Positions 1-8,897 of a stretch of DNA of 64,000 bases are shown piece by piece. The notes below the pieces were generated by a model that ran no database searches, was not told the DNA's origin, and was given only the letters and a program-made list of their open reading frames with translations. Origin of the DNA: Streptomyces sp. NBC_00654 (GTDB lineage Bacteria; Actinomycetota; Actinomycetes; Streptomycetales; Streptomycetaceae); the NCBI RefSeq assembly GCF_026341775.1, contig NZ_JAPEOB010000004.1, forward strand, positions 186,001-250,000. Direction: 5' to 3'. Position 1 is the first letter of the stretch. Each line of letters opens with the position of its first letter. A program made the position numbers and the translations under genes.

Positions 1-58
1 GATCCGGGGTGCGGTCTTGGTGTGGGTCGGCCCTCATGTCCACGCTGAGGAGATACCG

Positions 59-1294
59 ATGACCGAGTACGTGATGTCCATGCGGCCGCGTGAGGCGCTG
101 GCGGCACTCGTGAGCCCGGAAGGGCGCCGCGACCCCTATGTCTTCTACGACGCCATCCGGGAACACGGGAACCTGGTGCGGATCAAACCGGGCCTGATGG
201 CCGCCGTCGGGTACGACGAGTGCTCGCGCGCGCTGCGGGAGCCCCGGCTGCTGGTCCAGGACGCCAAGAGCCACGACCTGCTCTATCCCGACTGGCGCTC
301 GCACTCCTCGCTGCGCCGCTTCACCGACTCCGTGCTCTACAGCAACCCGCCGGACCACTCCCGGATGCGACGCGTGATGAGCCGCGCGTTCACCCCGCGG
401 CGGGTGGCCGAGCTCGAACCCGCGATCGTCCGGATGGCCGACCGGCTGCTGGACCGCATGGCGGACCTCGGATCGGACGGCACACCGGTGGAGTTCATGG
501 CCGAGTTCGCCTACCGGCTCCCGGTCGCGGTGATCGGAGAGATGCTCGGGGTCGCCGACGACGACCGGATCTGGTTCCGCGCCGCGGTGGAGGACGTGAC
601 CGTCGCCCTGGAGGGCATCAGCCGGGTCTCCCGGCTCGACGCCGCGAACCGGGCGATGGACGAGCTCGCCTCCTACTTCGCCGAGCTGGTCGACCAAAGG
701 CGCCGCCACCCCGCGGACGACCTGGTCAGTGCCCTGGTCACCTCCGCGGACACCGATGGGGAGCGGTTCAGCCACGACGAGCTCGTCGGCAACCTGGTAC
801 TGCTGCTGGCCGCCGGATTCGACACGACGACCCATCTGCTCGGCCAGGGCCTCCAGCTGGCCTTCGAGAACCCGGACCAGGCCGCCGGGCTGCGTACACA
901 GCCCGCTCTCGCCTCCGGATACGTCGAGGAGACGCTGCGGTTCGCGGCCCCGGTGCACGCCACCAGCCGCTTCGCCGAATCGGACATGGACGTGCTGGGC
1001 ACCTTCGTGCCCGAAGGAACCAAGGTGCTCGTTCTGCTGGCCGCCGGCAACCGGGACCCGCTGCGCTACCCATCGCCGCACCGCTTCGTCCCGGACCGGC
1101 CGGACAACCAGCCCCTGAGCTTCGGCGCCGGCGCCCACTTCTGCCTGGGGGCACCGCTCGCCCGGGTGGAGGCGCGGATCGCGCTTCCCATGCTGCTCCG
1201 CCGCTTCCCGCGCCTCGCGCCCGCGGGCCCCGCGACGTACCGCGACCGGCTGGTCGTCCCGGGCCACGAGCGGCTTCCGGTAGCGGTCGGTTAG
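59..1294 (+). CDS. Cytochrome P450 monooxygenase
   Basis: A soluble bacterial class I P450 of 411 residues, which would hydroxylate or otherwise oxidise a small molecule using electrons from a separate ferredoxin and reductase; neither partner is in the window. The sequence shows the I-helix oxygen-activation motif AAGFDTTTH (about residue 245), the ExxR motif EETLR, and the haem-binding loop FGAGAHFCLGAPLAR whose Cys is the thiolate ligand. The ATG at 59 follows GAGGAGAT and is preferred over an in-frame GTG at 17. Its stop is separated from the convergent acyltransferase by a bidirectional terminator. The substrate cannot be read from sequence, and nothing nearby ties it to the peptide cluster 22 kb away. 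Confidence 0.95.
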   Translation: MTEYVMSMRPREALAALVSPEGRRDPYVFYDAIREHGNLVRIKPGLMAAVGYDECSRALREPRLLVQDAKSHDLLYPDWRSHSSLRRFTDSVLYSNPPDHSRMRRVMSRAFTPRRVAELEPAIVRMADRLLDRMADLGSDGTPVEFMAEFAYRLPVAVIGEMLGVADDDRIWFRAAVEDVTVALEGISRVSRLDAANRAMDELASYFAELVDQRRRHPADDLVSALVTSADTDGERFSHDELVGNLVLLLAAGFDTTTHLLGQGLQLAFENPDQAAGLRTQPALASGYVEETLRFAAPVHATSRFAESDMDVLGTFVPEGTKVLVLLAAGNRDPLRYPSPHRFVPDRPDNQPLSFGAGAHFCLGAPLARVEARIALPMLLRRFPRLAPAGPATYRDRLVVPGHERLPVAVG

Positions 1295-1388
1295 AGGCGG
1301 TCCCGCGACCTCCGGCGGATCAGCGTGCGGCCCCGGCCCGGTCCGTCGTGTCGTCGTACCTCCGAAGTGCCACCGGACCGGGCGCCTT

Positions 1389-1416
1389 CCCGCCCGGCAC
1401 CCAGGTGCCGGGCGGG
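1389..1416. terminator. Bidirectional hairpin terminator
   Basis: A perfect 13-bp inverted repeat (1389-1401 with 1404-1416) closes on a 2-base loop between two convergent genes. There is no U-tract, which is usual in high-GC actinomycetes. Confidence 0.7.
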
Positions 1417-1421
1417 CGACG

Positions 1422-2741
1422 TCAGACCGACGCCCGCTTGGGCTCGTTCTCCTCGACCGCGGGCCGGCTCCCACCGGTGTCCGCCGCGCTACGGGCGTCC
1501 CTCCGCTTCTTGATGACCCGCTCGCCCCAGTTCAGCAGCGGACGCTCGAAGAAGTAGTAACTCACCGTGGCGAGCACGAGCGTGCCCGCCACCACGACGG
1601 CCAGCATCTCCCAGAATCCGACCTTCCCGACCAGGAAGGCGGCGGGCACCGGCGGGGCGCCGAAGATGCTCCCGCTCTGGAACCAGAGGTACATCACCAC
1701 GAAGTGCCAGAGGTAGATGCCGTAGGAGATGCGCCCGAGGAAGCGTGTCGGGCGATTCGTCAGCACCCTGTCCATCAACGGCGAACTGGCGTCGGGCGCG
1801 ACCAGCGGGACCATCAGCAGGAAGGCGAACGCCAGGAACGATATGTGCTGGAGCATGGCGAACTGCGGTGTTCCGTAGTCCCAGGTGCCCCATTTGCCCA
1901 GAGGGGAGGTGCAGTTGACGAGGTAGGCCACGAGTGCCCCGACCCAGAACAGGTTCGGCCTCCTGATGGCCAGACGGTAGAGCGCGGGCATCTCGCCCGG
2001 CGACTGCTCCGCCCGGACCGAGAGTATGGCCATTCCCATGCCTATCCCGAAGAGGCCCAGACGGCTGAACGGCCACCAGTACTCGGGCGGCCAGGGGCCC
2101 ATGGACTCCATGTGCATGTATCCGGTGAACAGGAACCCGACCACTATCATGACGGCGAGGGGGATCATCATCCGGCGTATCTTCCGCGCCGGGTCGACGA
2201 CCCGGCCCGCGAGCCAGTGCATCAGCCAGGCGAGCAGGGGCAGCACGAGGTAGAACTGGGCCTCGGTCGGAATGGTCCACGTCGGGTCCATGCCCGCGTA
2301 CCAGACGTAGTCGTAGTCCTGCATCAGCAGGATCGGACGCAGCACGTACCAGATCGAGTTGATGCTCGAGAAGTTGAGGAGCAGCAGACAGACCGCCGTC
2401 AGCAGCCAGTAGGCGGGCATGAGCCGCAGCCCGCGGCGGAGGAAGAACTCGCCCAGCACGGGCTTCCGGGCCCCGCCGAGCGTGGCACGGGCGAAAGGCT
2501 TGTAGAGCAGCATGCCGGACAGGATGAAGAAGGGCCCCAGACCCACTTCCGCGCCGACCGACAGGATGGACCAGATCCCCTTCTGGGGCGGTCCGGATTC
2601 GGAGCCGAGAACCACACCTGTGCTGAATGCGACGTGGGTGATGACCACGACCATCGCACAGAGTCCGCGAACCCCATCGAGGCTTCCGATGCGTTTCTTG
2701 TCGTGGGGTCTCACAGTGGACCCGGTCCCGAGTGCCGTCAT
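1422..2741 (-). CDS. Acyltransferase 3 family integral membrane protein
   Basis: A 439-residue membrane acyltransferase of the AT3/OafA type, which moves acyl groups onto sugars, cell-wall polymers or secondary metabolites at the membrane. The N-terminal LDGVRGLCAMVVVITHV carries the family R and H residues, and about ten hydrophobic segments follow, ending in a charged tail rich in Lys and Arg. The ATG at 2741 is chosen because GGAGG lies 8 bases upstream; a longer reading from a TTG at 2762 would bury that site. It is the last gene of the minus-strand group 4150-1422. The acceptor substrate is unknown. Confidence 0.9.
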   Translation of the reverse strand: MTALGTGSTVRPHDKKRIGSLDGVRGLCAMVVVITHVAFSTGVVLGSESGPPQKGIWSILSVGAEVGLGPFFILSGMLLYKPFARATLGGARKPVLGEFFLRRGLRLMPAYWLLTAVCLLLLNFSSINSIWYVLRPILLMQDYDYVWYAGMDPTWTIPTEAQFYLVLPLLAWLMHWLAGRVVDPARKIRRMMIPLAVMIVVGFLFTGYMHMESMGPWPPEYWWPFSRLGLFGIGMGMAILSVRAEQSPGEMPALYRLAIRRPNLFWVGALVAYLVNCTSPLGKWGTWDYGTPQFAMLQHISFLAFAFLLMVPLVAPDASSPLMDRVLTNRPTRFLGRISYGIYLWHFVVMYLWFQSGSIFGAPPVPAAFLVGKVGFWEMLAVVVAGTLVLATVSYYFFERPLLNWGERVIKKRRDARSAADTGGSRPAVEENEPKRASV

Positions 2742-2983
2742 GGCGGATACCTCCAGTTTCAATGGGCCGCATCAGCTTGCTTTCAAGACATTCGTGGCGC
2801 ATCTCTTGGGTTGCGGTATTCGACGGAAGCCCTGACTCCGGGAACTTTTCCTGCTGGGTGGCGTCTCTCCGGGCGCTTCCGCCGCACGAAGAACACCCGG
2901 TACCGGGGGATTGCGGAACAGCCCTCGGTACCGAGCGGCCGGCGGTATCGGCGGCGGTACCGGCGGGACGGCACGGAAGACTC

Positions 2984-3017
2984 GTGAACCCCCGCCGAGG
3001 TATCGGCGGGGGTTCAC
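2984..3017 (-). terminator. Hairpin terminator after SRPBCC gene
   Basis: A perfect 15-bp inverted repeat (2984-2998 with 3003-3017) with a 4-base loop lies downstream of the minus-strand gene ending at 3121 and upstream of the acyltransferase gene, so the two are probably separate transcription units. Confidence 0.7.
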
Positions 3018-3027
3018 AACGGGTCCG

Positions 3028-3110
3028 GCGCGAAGGAACTGACAGCGCGAAGGAACTGAAGGCGCGAGGGGATGAAGGTGCGAGGGGATGACGGCGTGAG
3101 GGAACTACGG
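3028..3110. repeat. Imperfect 16-17 bp tandem repeat, five copies
   Basis: Five diverging copies of a unit beginning GCGCGAAGGAACTGA or GCGCGAGGGGATGA start at 3028, 3045, 3062, 3078 and 3094. They fill the space between the stop of the SRPBCC gene and its terminator hairpin. No function is evident; it is one of many minisatellites in this window. Confidence 0.75.
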
Positions 3111-3120
3111 AACCGGGAAG

Positions 3121-3546
3121 CTACGGGTGGGCGTCGGCCCGGCCCGTGCTGTGGAACACCGAGGTCCGGGTCCGTCCGTCACCGAGGTCGGTGAAGACCA
3201 GGCTGGAGACGATGCCCGAAATGGAGTCCCGGTAGGAGAGCAGTTCGGGTTCGACCACCGCGAGAAAGACGCATGTCATCGCGTACTCGTCAGCGTCCGC
3301 GTCCCTGACGGCGGTGCCTTCGAACCGCCCGCCGGCCCACGGCTCGATCGTGATGCTGGAGGGTGACACCGTCGTACCTGCCGGGCCCCAAAAATTGACG
3401 AACTGTTCCGGCTCGACAAAGGCTCTGAAAACCAGTTCTCGCGGGGCGTTGAAAACTCTTGTGGCAGTGAGCTCACCGAGAGCGGAACCTCGTGGGCTCC
3501 TGTCGAGGGCGGCCACGTACTCGTCGGTGGTGGCGGAATTCGCCAC
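3121..3546 (-). CDS. SRPBCC (AHSA1-like) protein, C-terminally short
   Basis: A 141-residue protein of the SRPBCC / Aha1-C-terminal-like fold, a START-like ligand pocket seen in aromatic and polyketide-binding proteins and in stress-related proteins. The stretch FNAPRELVFRAFVEPEQFVNFWGP and the later EPWAGGRFEGT are typical. The GTG at 3546 has GGGAGA 4-9 bases upstream. The family normally continues about 25-30 residues into a long C-terminal helix (a GWxxxLDxLxxxL pattern); here the reading frame stops right after LGDGRTRTSVFHSTG. I found no continuation in the other frames. The gene may therefore be decayed or a natural short form. Confidence 0.75.
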   Translation of the reverse strand: MANSATTDEYVAALDRSPRGSALGELTATRVFNAPRELVFRAFVEPEQFVNFWGPAGTTVSPSSITIEPWAGGRFEGTAVRDADADEYAMTCVFLAVVEPELLSYRDSISGIVSSLVFTDLGDGRTRTSVFHSTGRADAHP

Positions 3547-3709
3547 GTGATCTCCCTGAATTCTTCTGGGGATGGCTTTCGCGCCCAGTTTTTCAGAGGC
3601 CACGGGAGCACGCATCTTCGAGGTTGCGCAGTTGTGGTGGTGCGCATTCCTCGGCCCCGGCACGTCGCGGGGCGACATGCCGGGGCCGTGGAGTGGGAAG
3701 CCGCGCGGG

Positions 3710-4150
3710 TTACAGGAAGTTGATCGGCTGGCTGCCGCCGTCACCCGTGGCGCTGAGTACGACGATCTGGGTCTGGGTGGCCTTGGCGTCCACGGTGCCC
3801 CAGACGGTGCCGTCGGAGCCCACGACCGCCTGGAAGGAGGTGTGGACGGTGATCGAGCTGTTGATCTTGCCCTGCGCGTCGGCGGTGACGTTCACCGAAG
3901 TGGTCTTGTCGCAGCCGAACTTGCCGGGCTCCACCAACGCGCACTGACCGACCTGGAACTGCGTGTTCGGCGTCAGACCCGTGGCCGCGACCGAGATCTG
4001 CTGACCGTCGGACAGGCCCGTCGACTGCGACACCGTGACCGCGGCGGCCGCGGCCATGGCGCCGGGCTGGACGGCGAGCGCCAGTCCGGCGGCGACCGCG
4101 GCGGTGGCACCGATGCGAGCGATGAGGCCGAGCTTGTTCTTTGCAGTCAT
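3710..4150 (-). CDS. Neocarzinostatin-family secreted apoprotein-like protein
   Basis: A 146-residue secreted protein of the neocarzinostatin/macromomycin fold, a seven-stranded immunoglobulin-like barrel that in enediyne producers carries and protects the chromophore. A signal peptide (KNKLG... to about residue 36, ending GAMAAAA) precedes a mature domain with the family landmarks STGLSDGQQISVAATGL, VGQCAL...FGC and GTVWGTVDA. The first disulfide pair (CAL...GC) is present, but the second pair found in neocarzinostatin is missing (TVDAKATQTQIVV has no Cys). The ATG at 4150 follows GGGAG at a distance of 11 bases. No enediyne synthase lies in the window, so an orphan or non-enediyne role is likely. 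Confidence 0.85.
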   Translation of the reverse strand: MTAKNKLGLIARIGATAAVAAGLALAVQPGAMAAAAAVTVSQSTGLSDGQQISVAATGLTPNTQFQVGQCALVEPGKFGCDKTTSVNVTADAQGKINSSITVHTSFQAVVGSDGTVWGTVDAKATQTQIVVLSATGDGGSQPINFL

Positions 4151-4542
4151 TTTCTCTGACTCCCTGTCGTGTGCGTCGTGTGCGTCGTGTGCGTCGTGTG
4201 GAGGGGCGGGCTGTTCCGACCTGTGAATGAATCTAGTAATCATGAAAGGCATCGGCATCTTCCAGGTTGCTTCATGAAACTCAGCAGTTGGCAGGGGTGC
4301 TGACGGTCCCGCACGGGAGACGACCGATCCGTGGCGATGACGGTGGCGGTGCCGTTCGCACCCCCGGAGCCCGTGTCCTGCCCCGCTGCCGGGGCGGGAG
4401 GAAGACGCCGGCGGGACGCCCCGGGAACCGGTTACCGGGCCACGCCCGGATCTGCGCACGACAGGAGTTGGCCCCCCATCGAGCGGCTGCCGACGATGAA
4501 CAGATCCATCCGTGAGACAGCCACCAGCAAAGGACACACCCG
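4151..4542. promoter_or_regulatory. Divergent intergenic region with 9-bp repeat
   Basis: This 392-base gap lies between the divergent secreted-protein and AhpD-like genes and should hold both promoters. The 5-prime leader of the secreted-protein gene contains a 9-bp tandem repeat (GTCGTGTGC, about 3.9 copies, 4166-4200). Beyond it is a more AT-rich patch (4225-4280) with two copies of TTTCATGA on the minus strand. I see no gene in it. Confidence 0.5.
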
Positions 4543-5082
4543 GTGCCGCACATAGCGATCAGCAATGGCCTTCCCGGCATCAGAGGCCTGATGGCCGAAC
4601 GCCCCGACACCGCCGCCCCGCTCAACGCGCTCGCCGACGCCCTCCTGCGCGGACCGTCACCGCTGAGCCGCGGGGAACGCGAACTGATCGCCTCGTACGT
4701 CTCGGAACTCAACGAGACCCGTTTCTGCGCCGACACGCACGGCGCCGCCGCCGCGGCGCAACTGGCGGGCGGAGCGGACCTGGTCAAGGCGGTCCGGCAC
4801 CACGTCGGGACCGCGCCGCTGTCCCCGCTGCTGCGGGCCTTGCTGCGGATCGCCGCGGAGGTCAAGGACGCGGCCCGGCCCGTCTCGGACCGAGCGGTGG
4901 CCGCGGCACGCGCCGAGGGAGCCACGGACGCGCATCTGCACGACACCGTCCTGATCGCCTCGGCGTTCTGCATGTACAACCGCTACGTCAGTGGCCTCGC
5001 GACCGAGCTGCCGGGCGAACCCGGTTACTACGAGGAGTCGGGCCGGCGGATCACCGCCCACGGCTACGCCCCCATCATCTGA
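4543..5082 (+). CDS. Carboxymuconolactone decarboxylase / AhpD-like protein
   Basis: A 179-residue all-helical protein of the AhpD/CMD superfamily (peroxidase-related group), which acts in peroxide reduction or decarboxylase-like chemistry. The active-site block reads ELNETRFCADTHG, giving the ExxxCxxxH arrangement with a single Cys rather than the CxxC pair of true AhpD, so disulfide peroxidase activity is doubtful. The GTG at 4543 is preceded by AAAGGA about 9 bases upstream. It ends 13 bases before the MHS transporter and is probably co-transcribed with it, which suggests that the imported compound feeds this enzyme. Confidence 0.85.
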   Translation: MPHIAISNGLPGIRGLMAERPDTAAPLNALADALLRGPSPLSRGERELIASYVSELNETRFCADTHGAAAAAQLAGGADLVKAVRHHVGTAPLSPLLRALLRIAAEVKDAARPVSDRAVAAARAEGATDAHLHDTVLIASAFCMYNRYVSGLATELPGEPGYYEESGRRITAHGYAPII

Positions 5083-5095
5083 GAGGCGGGACCAC

Positions 5096-6400
5096 ATGCC
5101 CGGGCAGCCACGCAAGCCGCTCTCCCCGAAGCGCGCCCATCGCCGAGCGGTCACCGCGACCGTCGTCGGCAACTTCGTCGAATCCTTCGACTGGCTGGGA
5201 TACGGGCTCTTCGCCCATCTCTTCGCAGCCCGCTTCTTCCCCTCCTCGAACCCGGTCACGTCCCTGATCGGCGCGTTCGCCGTACTCGGCATCGGCGTAC
5301 TGGTCCGGCCGCTGGGCGGCATCCTGCTGGGCCGCCTCGCCGACCGGCGCGGGCGGCGCCCCGCCCTGATGCTCGCCATCAGCCTGATGACCGCGGGTTC
5401 CGTACTGATCGGCATCACCCCCACCTACGACCAGATCGGCCTGCTCGCCCCGCTGGTCCTGATCCTGGCCCGTATCGCCCAGGGCATCTCCTCGGGCGGC
5501 GAGTGGCCGGCGGCCGCCGCGTACCTCATGGAGGTGGCGCCCCAGCGCCGTAAGTCCCTCTACGGCAGCCTCTTCTCCCTCACCACCGTCGCGGGCGCGT
5601 TCACCGCGTCCCTCCTAGGTGGCGGCCTGACGGCGCTGCTCGGCCCCGATGCCATGGCCTCGTGGGGCTGGCGCGTCCCGTTCCTCGTCGGCGGACTCTT
5701 CGGCGCGGTACTGATGATCATGCGTCGCCAGCTCGCCGAGACCGAGGTCTTCCGGCGCGAGGCCAGCGAGCGTCCTGCCCGTGGGTCCCTGCGCAAGGTC
5801 CTCGTCACCTACCGCCGTCAGGTCCTCAGGTCCGTGCTGTTCATCGCGGGCATGGCCGCGGTGGGCGGCGTATGGACCTCCGTGGTGCCGGCCATGGGGC
5901 AGAAGCTGGGTGCCCCGGGACTGATGTTCTGGGTCGTCGTCTGCGCCACGGCGGTCCTCATGGTGGTCAACGTTCCGATCGGCCTGCTCGCCGACAGAGT
6001 GGGTCCCCGGCGCTTCCTCCTGTCGGCGAGCGTCGTCTTCGCCGCCGCCGGTTCCTACACCTACCTGACCATCGAGGGCACTTTCACCAGCCTGCTGCTC
6101 ACCTACCTCAGTGGCACGGTCTACCTGACCTGCGTCACGACGACGCTCCCCGGCATCCTCTCCGAGCTCTACCCCACGGAGAACCGTGCGCTGGGGCTGG
6201 GCCTGCCCAACGCCGTCACCTCGGCCGTCCTCGGCGGCATCGCACCGGCACTGGCCACCTATCTGGCGGAACGCGATGCGTCGGGCTGGACCATGGCCTG
6301 GGTGATGGCCATGGTCCTGCTCGCCTGGCCGGCGGCCTTCATGCGCTCGCCCGCCCCCGCACCCGCCGCCCCATCTCCCGGATTCAGCCTGGTGGGATGA
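5096..6400 (+). CDS. MHS-family MFS transporter
   Basis: A 434-residue proton symporter of the metabolite:H+ symport (MHS) branch of the major facilitator superfamily, the group that takes up osmolytes and carboxylates such as alpha-ketoglutarate or shikimate. The N-terminal GNFVESFDWLGYG matches the MHS signature, and GRLADRRGRRPA is the loop 2-3 motif; twelve hydrophobic segments are apparent. The ATG at 5096 follows GAGAGGCGGG. It forms an operon with the AhpD-like gene. The substrate cannot be assigned. Confidence 0.9.
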   Translation: MPGQPRKPLSPKRAHRRAVTATVVGNFVESFDWLGYGLFAHLFAARFFPSSNPVTSLIGAFAVLGIGVLVRPLGGILLGRLADRRGRRPALMLAISLMTAGSVLIGITPTYDQIGLLAPLVLILARIAQGISSGGEWPAAAAYLMEVAPQRRKSLYGSLFSLTTVAGAFTASLLGGGLTALLGPDAMASWGWRVPFLVGGLFGAVLMIMRRQLAETEVFRREASERPARGSLRKVLVTYRRQVLRSVLFIAGMAAVGGVWTSVVPAMGQKLGAPGLMFWVVVCATAVLMVVNVPIGLLADRVGPRRFLLSASVVFAAAGSYTYLTIEGTFTSLLLTYLSGTVYLTCVTTTLPGILSELYPTENRALGLGLPNAVTSAVLGGIAPALATYLAERDASGWTMAWVMAMVLLAWPAAFMRSPAPAPAAPSPGFSLVG

Positions 6401-6534
6401 GATCCTGCCCACATGAGCGATGAGTTTCCGGCCCGGACGAGGTCTACTCCCCGAACGGCTGTCAGGCTCCCCGCACAGGGGACCAGGACCTGAACACCGG
6501 ACAAGCAACAGAGCCACGGGCGCGGGAGATAAGA

Positions 6535-6822
6535 ATGTCGTTTCAGGCGTATCTGGACACGATCGAGGACAAGACCGGACTGACTCCGCGAGAGTTCATC
6601 GCGCTCGCGCACGAGCGCGGCTACGACGACCCCTCCACCAAGGCCGGAACGATTCTGGAGTGGCTCAAGACGGACTACAACCTGGGCCGCGGGCACGGAA
6701 TGGCACTGGTGCACGTCTTCAAGAAGGGCGCGACGATCGACGCGAAGCACGTCGGATCGTCCGGCTCGCACCGCGACGAGTCCGACACCCTCTGGCTGGA
6801 CGGGAAGAAGACCCGCCCCTGA
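6535..6822 (+). CDS. DUF4287 domain protein
   Basis: A 95-residue small soluble protein that matches the DUF4287 family along its length (FQAYLDTIEDKTGLTPREF ... ILEWLKTDYNLGRGHGMAL). No biochemical role is established for the family. A GGGAGA ribosome site lies 5 bases before the ATG. It stands alone, followed by a clear hairpin. Confidence 0.85.
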   Translation: MSFQAYLDTIEDKTGLTPREFIALAHERGYDDPSTKAGTILEWLKTDYNLGRGHGMALVHVFKKGATIDAKHVGSSGSHRDESDTLWLDGKKTRP

Positions 6823-6860
6823 CCTCCGGATACCGGTACATCCTTCACCAACGGCAGGCT

Positions 6861-6887
6861 GTTCGCCCGACCTCGTAGCGGGCGAAC
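6861..6887 (+). terminator. Hairpin terminator
   Basis: A 9-bp inverted repeat (6861-6869 with 6879-6887) sits 38 bases after the DUF4287 stop. Confidence 0.6.
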
Positions 6888-6997
6888 GGCCTGTCCGCGG
6901 TTCCGGAGCCGCTGGACCGATGAGTTCTCCGGTGAACCGCTGTCATCTCTGGGTCAGGGGGTACGACGCCCCTCCCGAGCGAAGCGGAGCACACCGT

Positions 6998-7834
6998 ATG
7001 TCAGCAACGCACGAGCAGGCGGCCACTGTGAGGTCGACGGTCGTCTCGAACGACGGCACGACCATCGCGTTCGAGCGGTCGGGCGGTGGGCCTGCCGTGA
7101 TCCTGGTGTCCTCGGCCCTGGCCGACCGCTCCGACACCAGGAAGCTCGCCGGCCTCCTCGCCCCGCACTTCACCGTCGTCAACTACGACCGCCGCGGCCG
7201 GGGCGCCAGCAGCGACGGCGCCGACTACGCGGTGCGGCGCGAGATCGACGACATAGCGGCCCTGATCGAGCACCTGGGCGGCTCCGCCTCGGTGTTCGGC
7301 AGCTCATCCGGCGCCGTGCTCGCCCTGCGCGCCGCCGCGGCGGGACTGGACATCGAGCGGCTCGCGCTCTACGAGCCGCCCTTCGCCGTCGTGCCCGGCG
7401 ACTTCGGACCGCCGGAGGGCTTCGCCCGGCACATCGACGGTCTGCTCGCCGAGGACCGGCGCGGCGAAGCGGTGAAGGCCTTCATGACCAAGGCCCAGGG
7501 CATGCCCGGGTTCATGGTCGCGACGATGCGGCTGATGCCCGGAGTGTGGTCGAACCTCACGGCGATGGCCCACACCCTGCCGTACGACATCGCGGTCATG
7601 GGCGACACCCAGCAGGGCAGGCCGCTGCGCGCCGAGGAGTGGTCGTCCGCGGCCGCGCCGACCCTCGTGATCACCGGCTCCAAGAGCCCCGACGGCTTCC
7701 GGAGCGCGGCGCGAGCGGTCGTCGAGGTGCTGCCCGACGCCGGTCATCGGACGCTCCAGGGCCTCAGCCACGGAGCGGTGGTCATGGCGCCCAGGAAGCT
7801 CGCGCCGGGGCTCGTCGAGTTCCTCCGGGGCTGA
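6998..7834 (+). CDS. Alpha/beta hydrolase
   Basis: A 278-residue alpha/beta-hydrolase-fold enzyme, presumably an esterase or C-C hydrolase in the cytoplasm. The nucleophile elbow is VFGSSSGAVLALRAA (GxSxG), preceded by the NYDRRGRGASSD strand-loop typical of the fold. The likely catalytic His is in GLSHGAVV near the C-terminus. The ATG at 6998 has GGAG 8 bases upstream; 26 more residues could be read from 6920 but carry no fold element. A hairpin follows the gene. Confidence 0.88.
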   Translation: MSATHEQAATVRSTVVSNDGTTIAFERSGGGPAVILVSSALADRSDTRKLAGLLAPHFTVVNYDRRGRGASSDGADYAVRREIDDIAALIEHLGGSASVFGSSSGAVLALRAAAAGLDIERLALYEPPFAVVPGDFGPPEGFARHIDGLLAEDRRGEAVKAFMTKAQGMPGFMVATMRLMPGVWSNLTAMAHTLPYDIAVMGDTQQGRPLRAEEWSSAAAPTLVITGSKSPDGFRSAARAVVEVLPDAGHRTLQGLSHGAVVMAPRKLAPGLVEFLRG

Positions 7835-7862
7835 TCCCCACCCCGGATCACCGCCTCCACCG

Positions 7863-7892
7863 CCGTCACCGCACTCCTGGACGCGGTGACGG
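7863..7892 (+). terminator. Hairpin terminator
   Basis: A perfect 10-bp stem (7863-7872 with 7883-7892) with a 10-base loop follows the hydrolase gene. Confidence 0.6.
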
Positions 7893-7957
7893 TCTGGAGC
7901 CCGACTCCGGATCGGCATACGGTGGTTGCCCCGCCGCCCGTACGAAGGAGTGCACGC

Positions 7958-8887
7958 ATGCCGGTCCCCCTCGGTCTCGGTCTTCCCCAGATGAAGCGGT
8001 ACGACCTCAGCCGCGATGTCGCCGACGTGGCACGGGCGGCGGAGGAGACCGGGTACGACAGCCTGTGGGTCTTCGAGCGTGTGCTGTTCCCCGAGAACAC
8101 GGCCCAGGGCCTGTACGGCGTTCCGGGGATGCCCTGGCCCGATCGGTACCGCGGCATCGCCGACCCGCTGATCACGCTCACCCTGGCCGCCGCCGCCACG
8201 GACCGGGCCCTGCTCGGGACCAGCGTCCTGGTCGCCCCGCTGCACATTCCGTTCCAGCTGGCCCGCTCGCTGGCCTCCCTCGACGCCGCCGGCGGTGGCC
8301 GGGTGGTCGCGGGCTTCGGCACCGGCTGGTCGCTCGACGAGTACGCCGCTGCCGCCGTGGCCCCCTTCGAGAAGCGCGGTGCCGTCCTGGACGAACTGCT
8401 CGACGTGTGCGCCGCGGTCTGGGGTCCGGACCCGGTCGCGTACGAGGGCGAGCTGACGGCCATCGCCCCCTCCGAGGTCGGCCCCAAGCCGGTCCGGCCG
8501 ATTCCGGTGTACCTCGCCGCGGGCGGCCCGCGCGCCGTCCGCCGCCTGGTGGAACGGGCGGACGGCTGGATGCCCGTCGCCATGGGCGCTCGGCAACTGG
8601 GTGAGCAGTGGCGGCGGATCCAGGATCTCGCCGCCGAACACGGCCGCGACCGCCCCCTCCGGGCACGCGTCCGCGCCAACGTGATCTACAGCGCCAAGCC
8701 GGTCGAGGACCGGGACCGCGCCGCCTTCCACGGGAACGTCGCGCAGATCGTGGACGACCTGGCGGCCCACGCGGCCACCGGCGTACCGGAGTTCCTGCTC
8801 GACCTCCAGGCCACGGCACGCGACGCCGCCGAGCTGACGGACCTGGCCGCCGAGGTGTACGAGACGGCTCGCGCCGCAGGGATCTGA
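7958..8887 (+). CDS. LLM-class (F420- or FMN-dependent) oxidoreductase
   Basis: A 309-residue luciferase-like monooxygenase-fold TIM barrel. Recognisable features are GLGLPQMKRYD at the first strand, ARAAEETGYDSLWVFERV, the glycine-rich GRVVAGFGTGWSLDEYAA and the PIPVYLAAGGPRAVRR strand. Actinobacterial proteins of this type mostly use reduced F420, but the cofactor is not proven by sequence. The ATG at 7958 has GAAGGAG 7 bases upstream. It appears monocistronic, followed by a long minisatellite. Confidence 0.88.
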   Translation: MPVPLGLGLPQMKRYDLSRDVADVARAAEETGYDSLWVFERVLFPENTAQGLYGVPGMPWPDRYRGIADPLITLTLAAAATDRALLGTSVLVAPLHIPFQLARSLASLDAAGGGRVVAGFGTGWSLDEYAAAAVAPFEKRGAVLDELLDVCAAVWGPDPVAYEGELTAIAPSEVGPKPVRPIPVYLAAGGPRAVRRLVERADGWMPVAMGARQLGEQWRRIQDLAAEHGRDRPLRARVRANVIYSAKPVEDRDRAAFHGNVAQIVDDLAAHAATGVPEFLLDLQATARDAAELTDLAAEVYETARAAGI

Positions 8888-8897
8888 CGCGGCAGAA

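Noticed and set aside
3710..4150. Marker of an enediyne cluster in this window
   Set aside because: None of the neighbouring genes is an enediyne PKS or a warhead enzyme; only the carrier-like fold is present.
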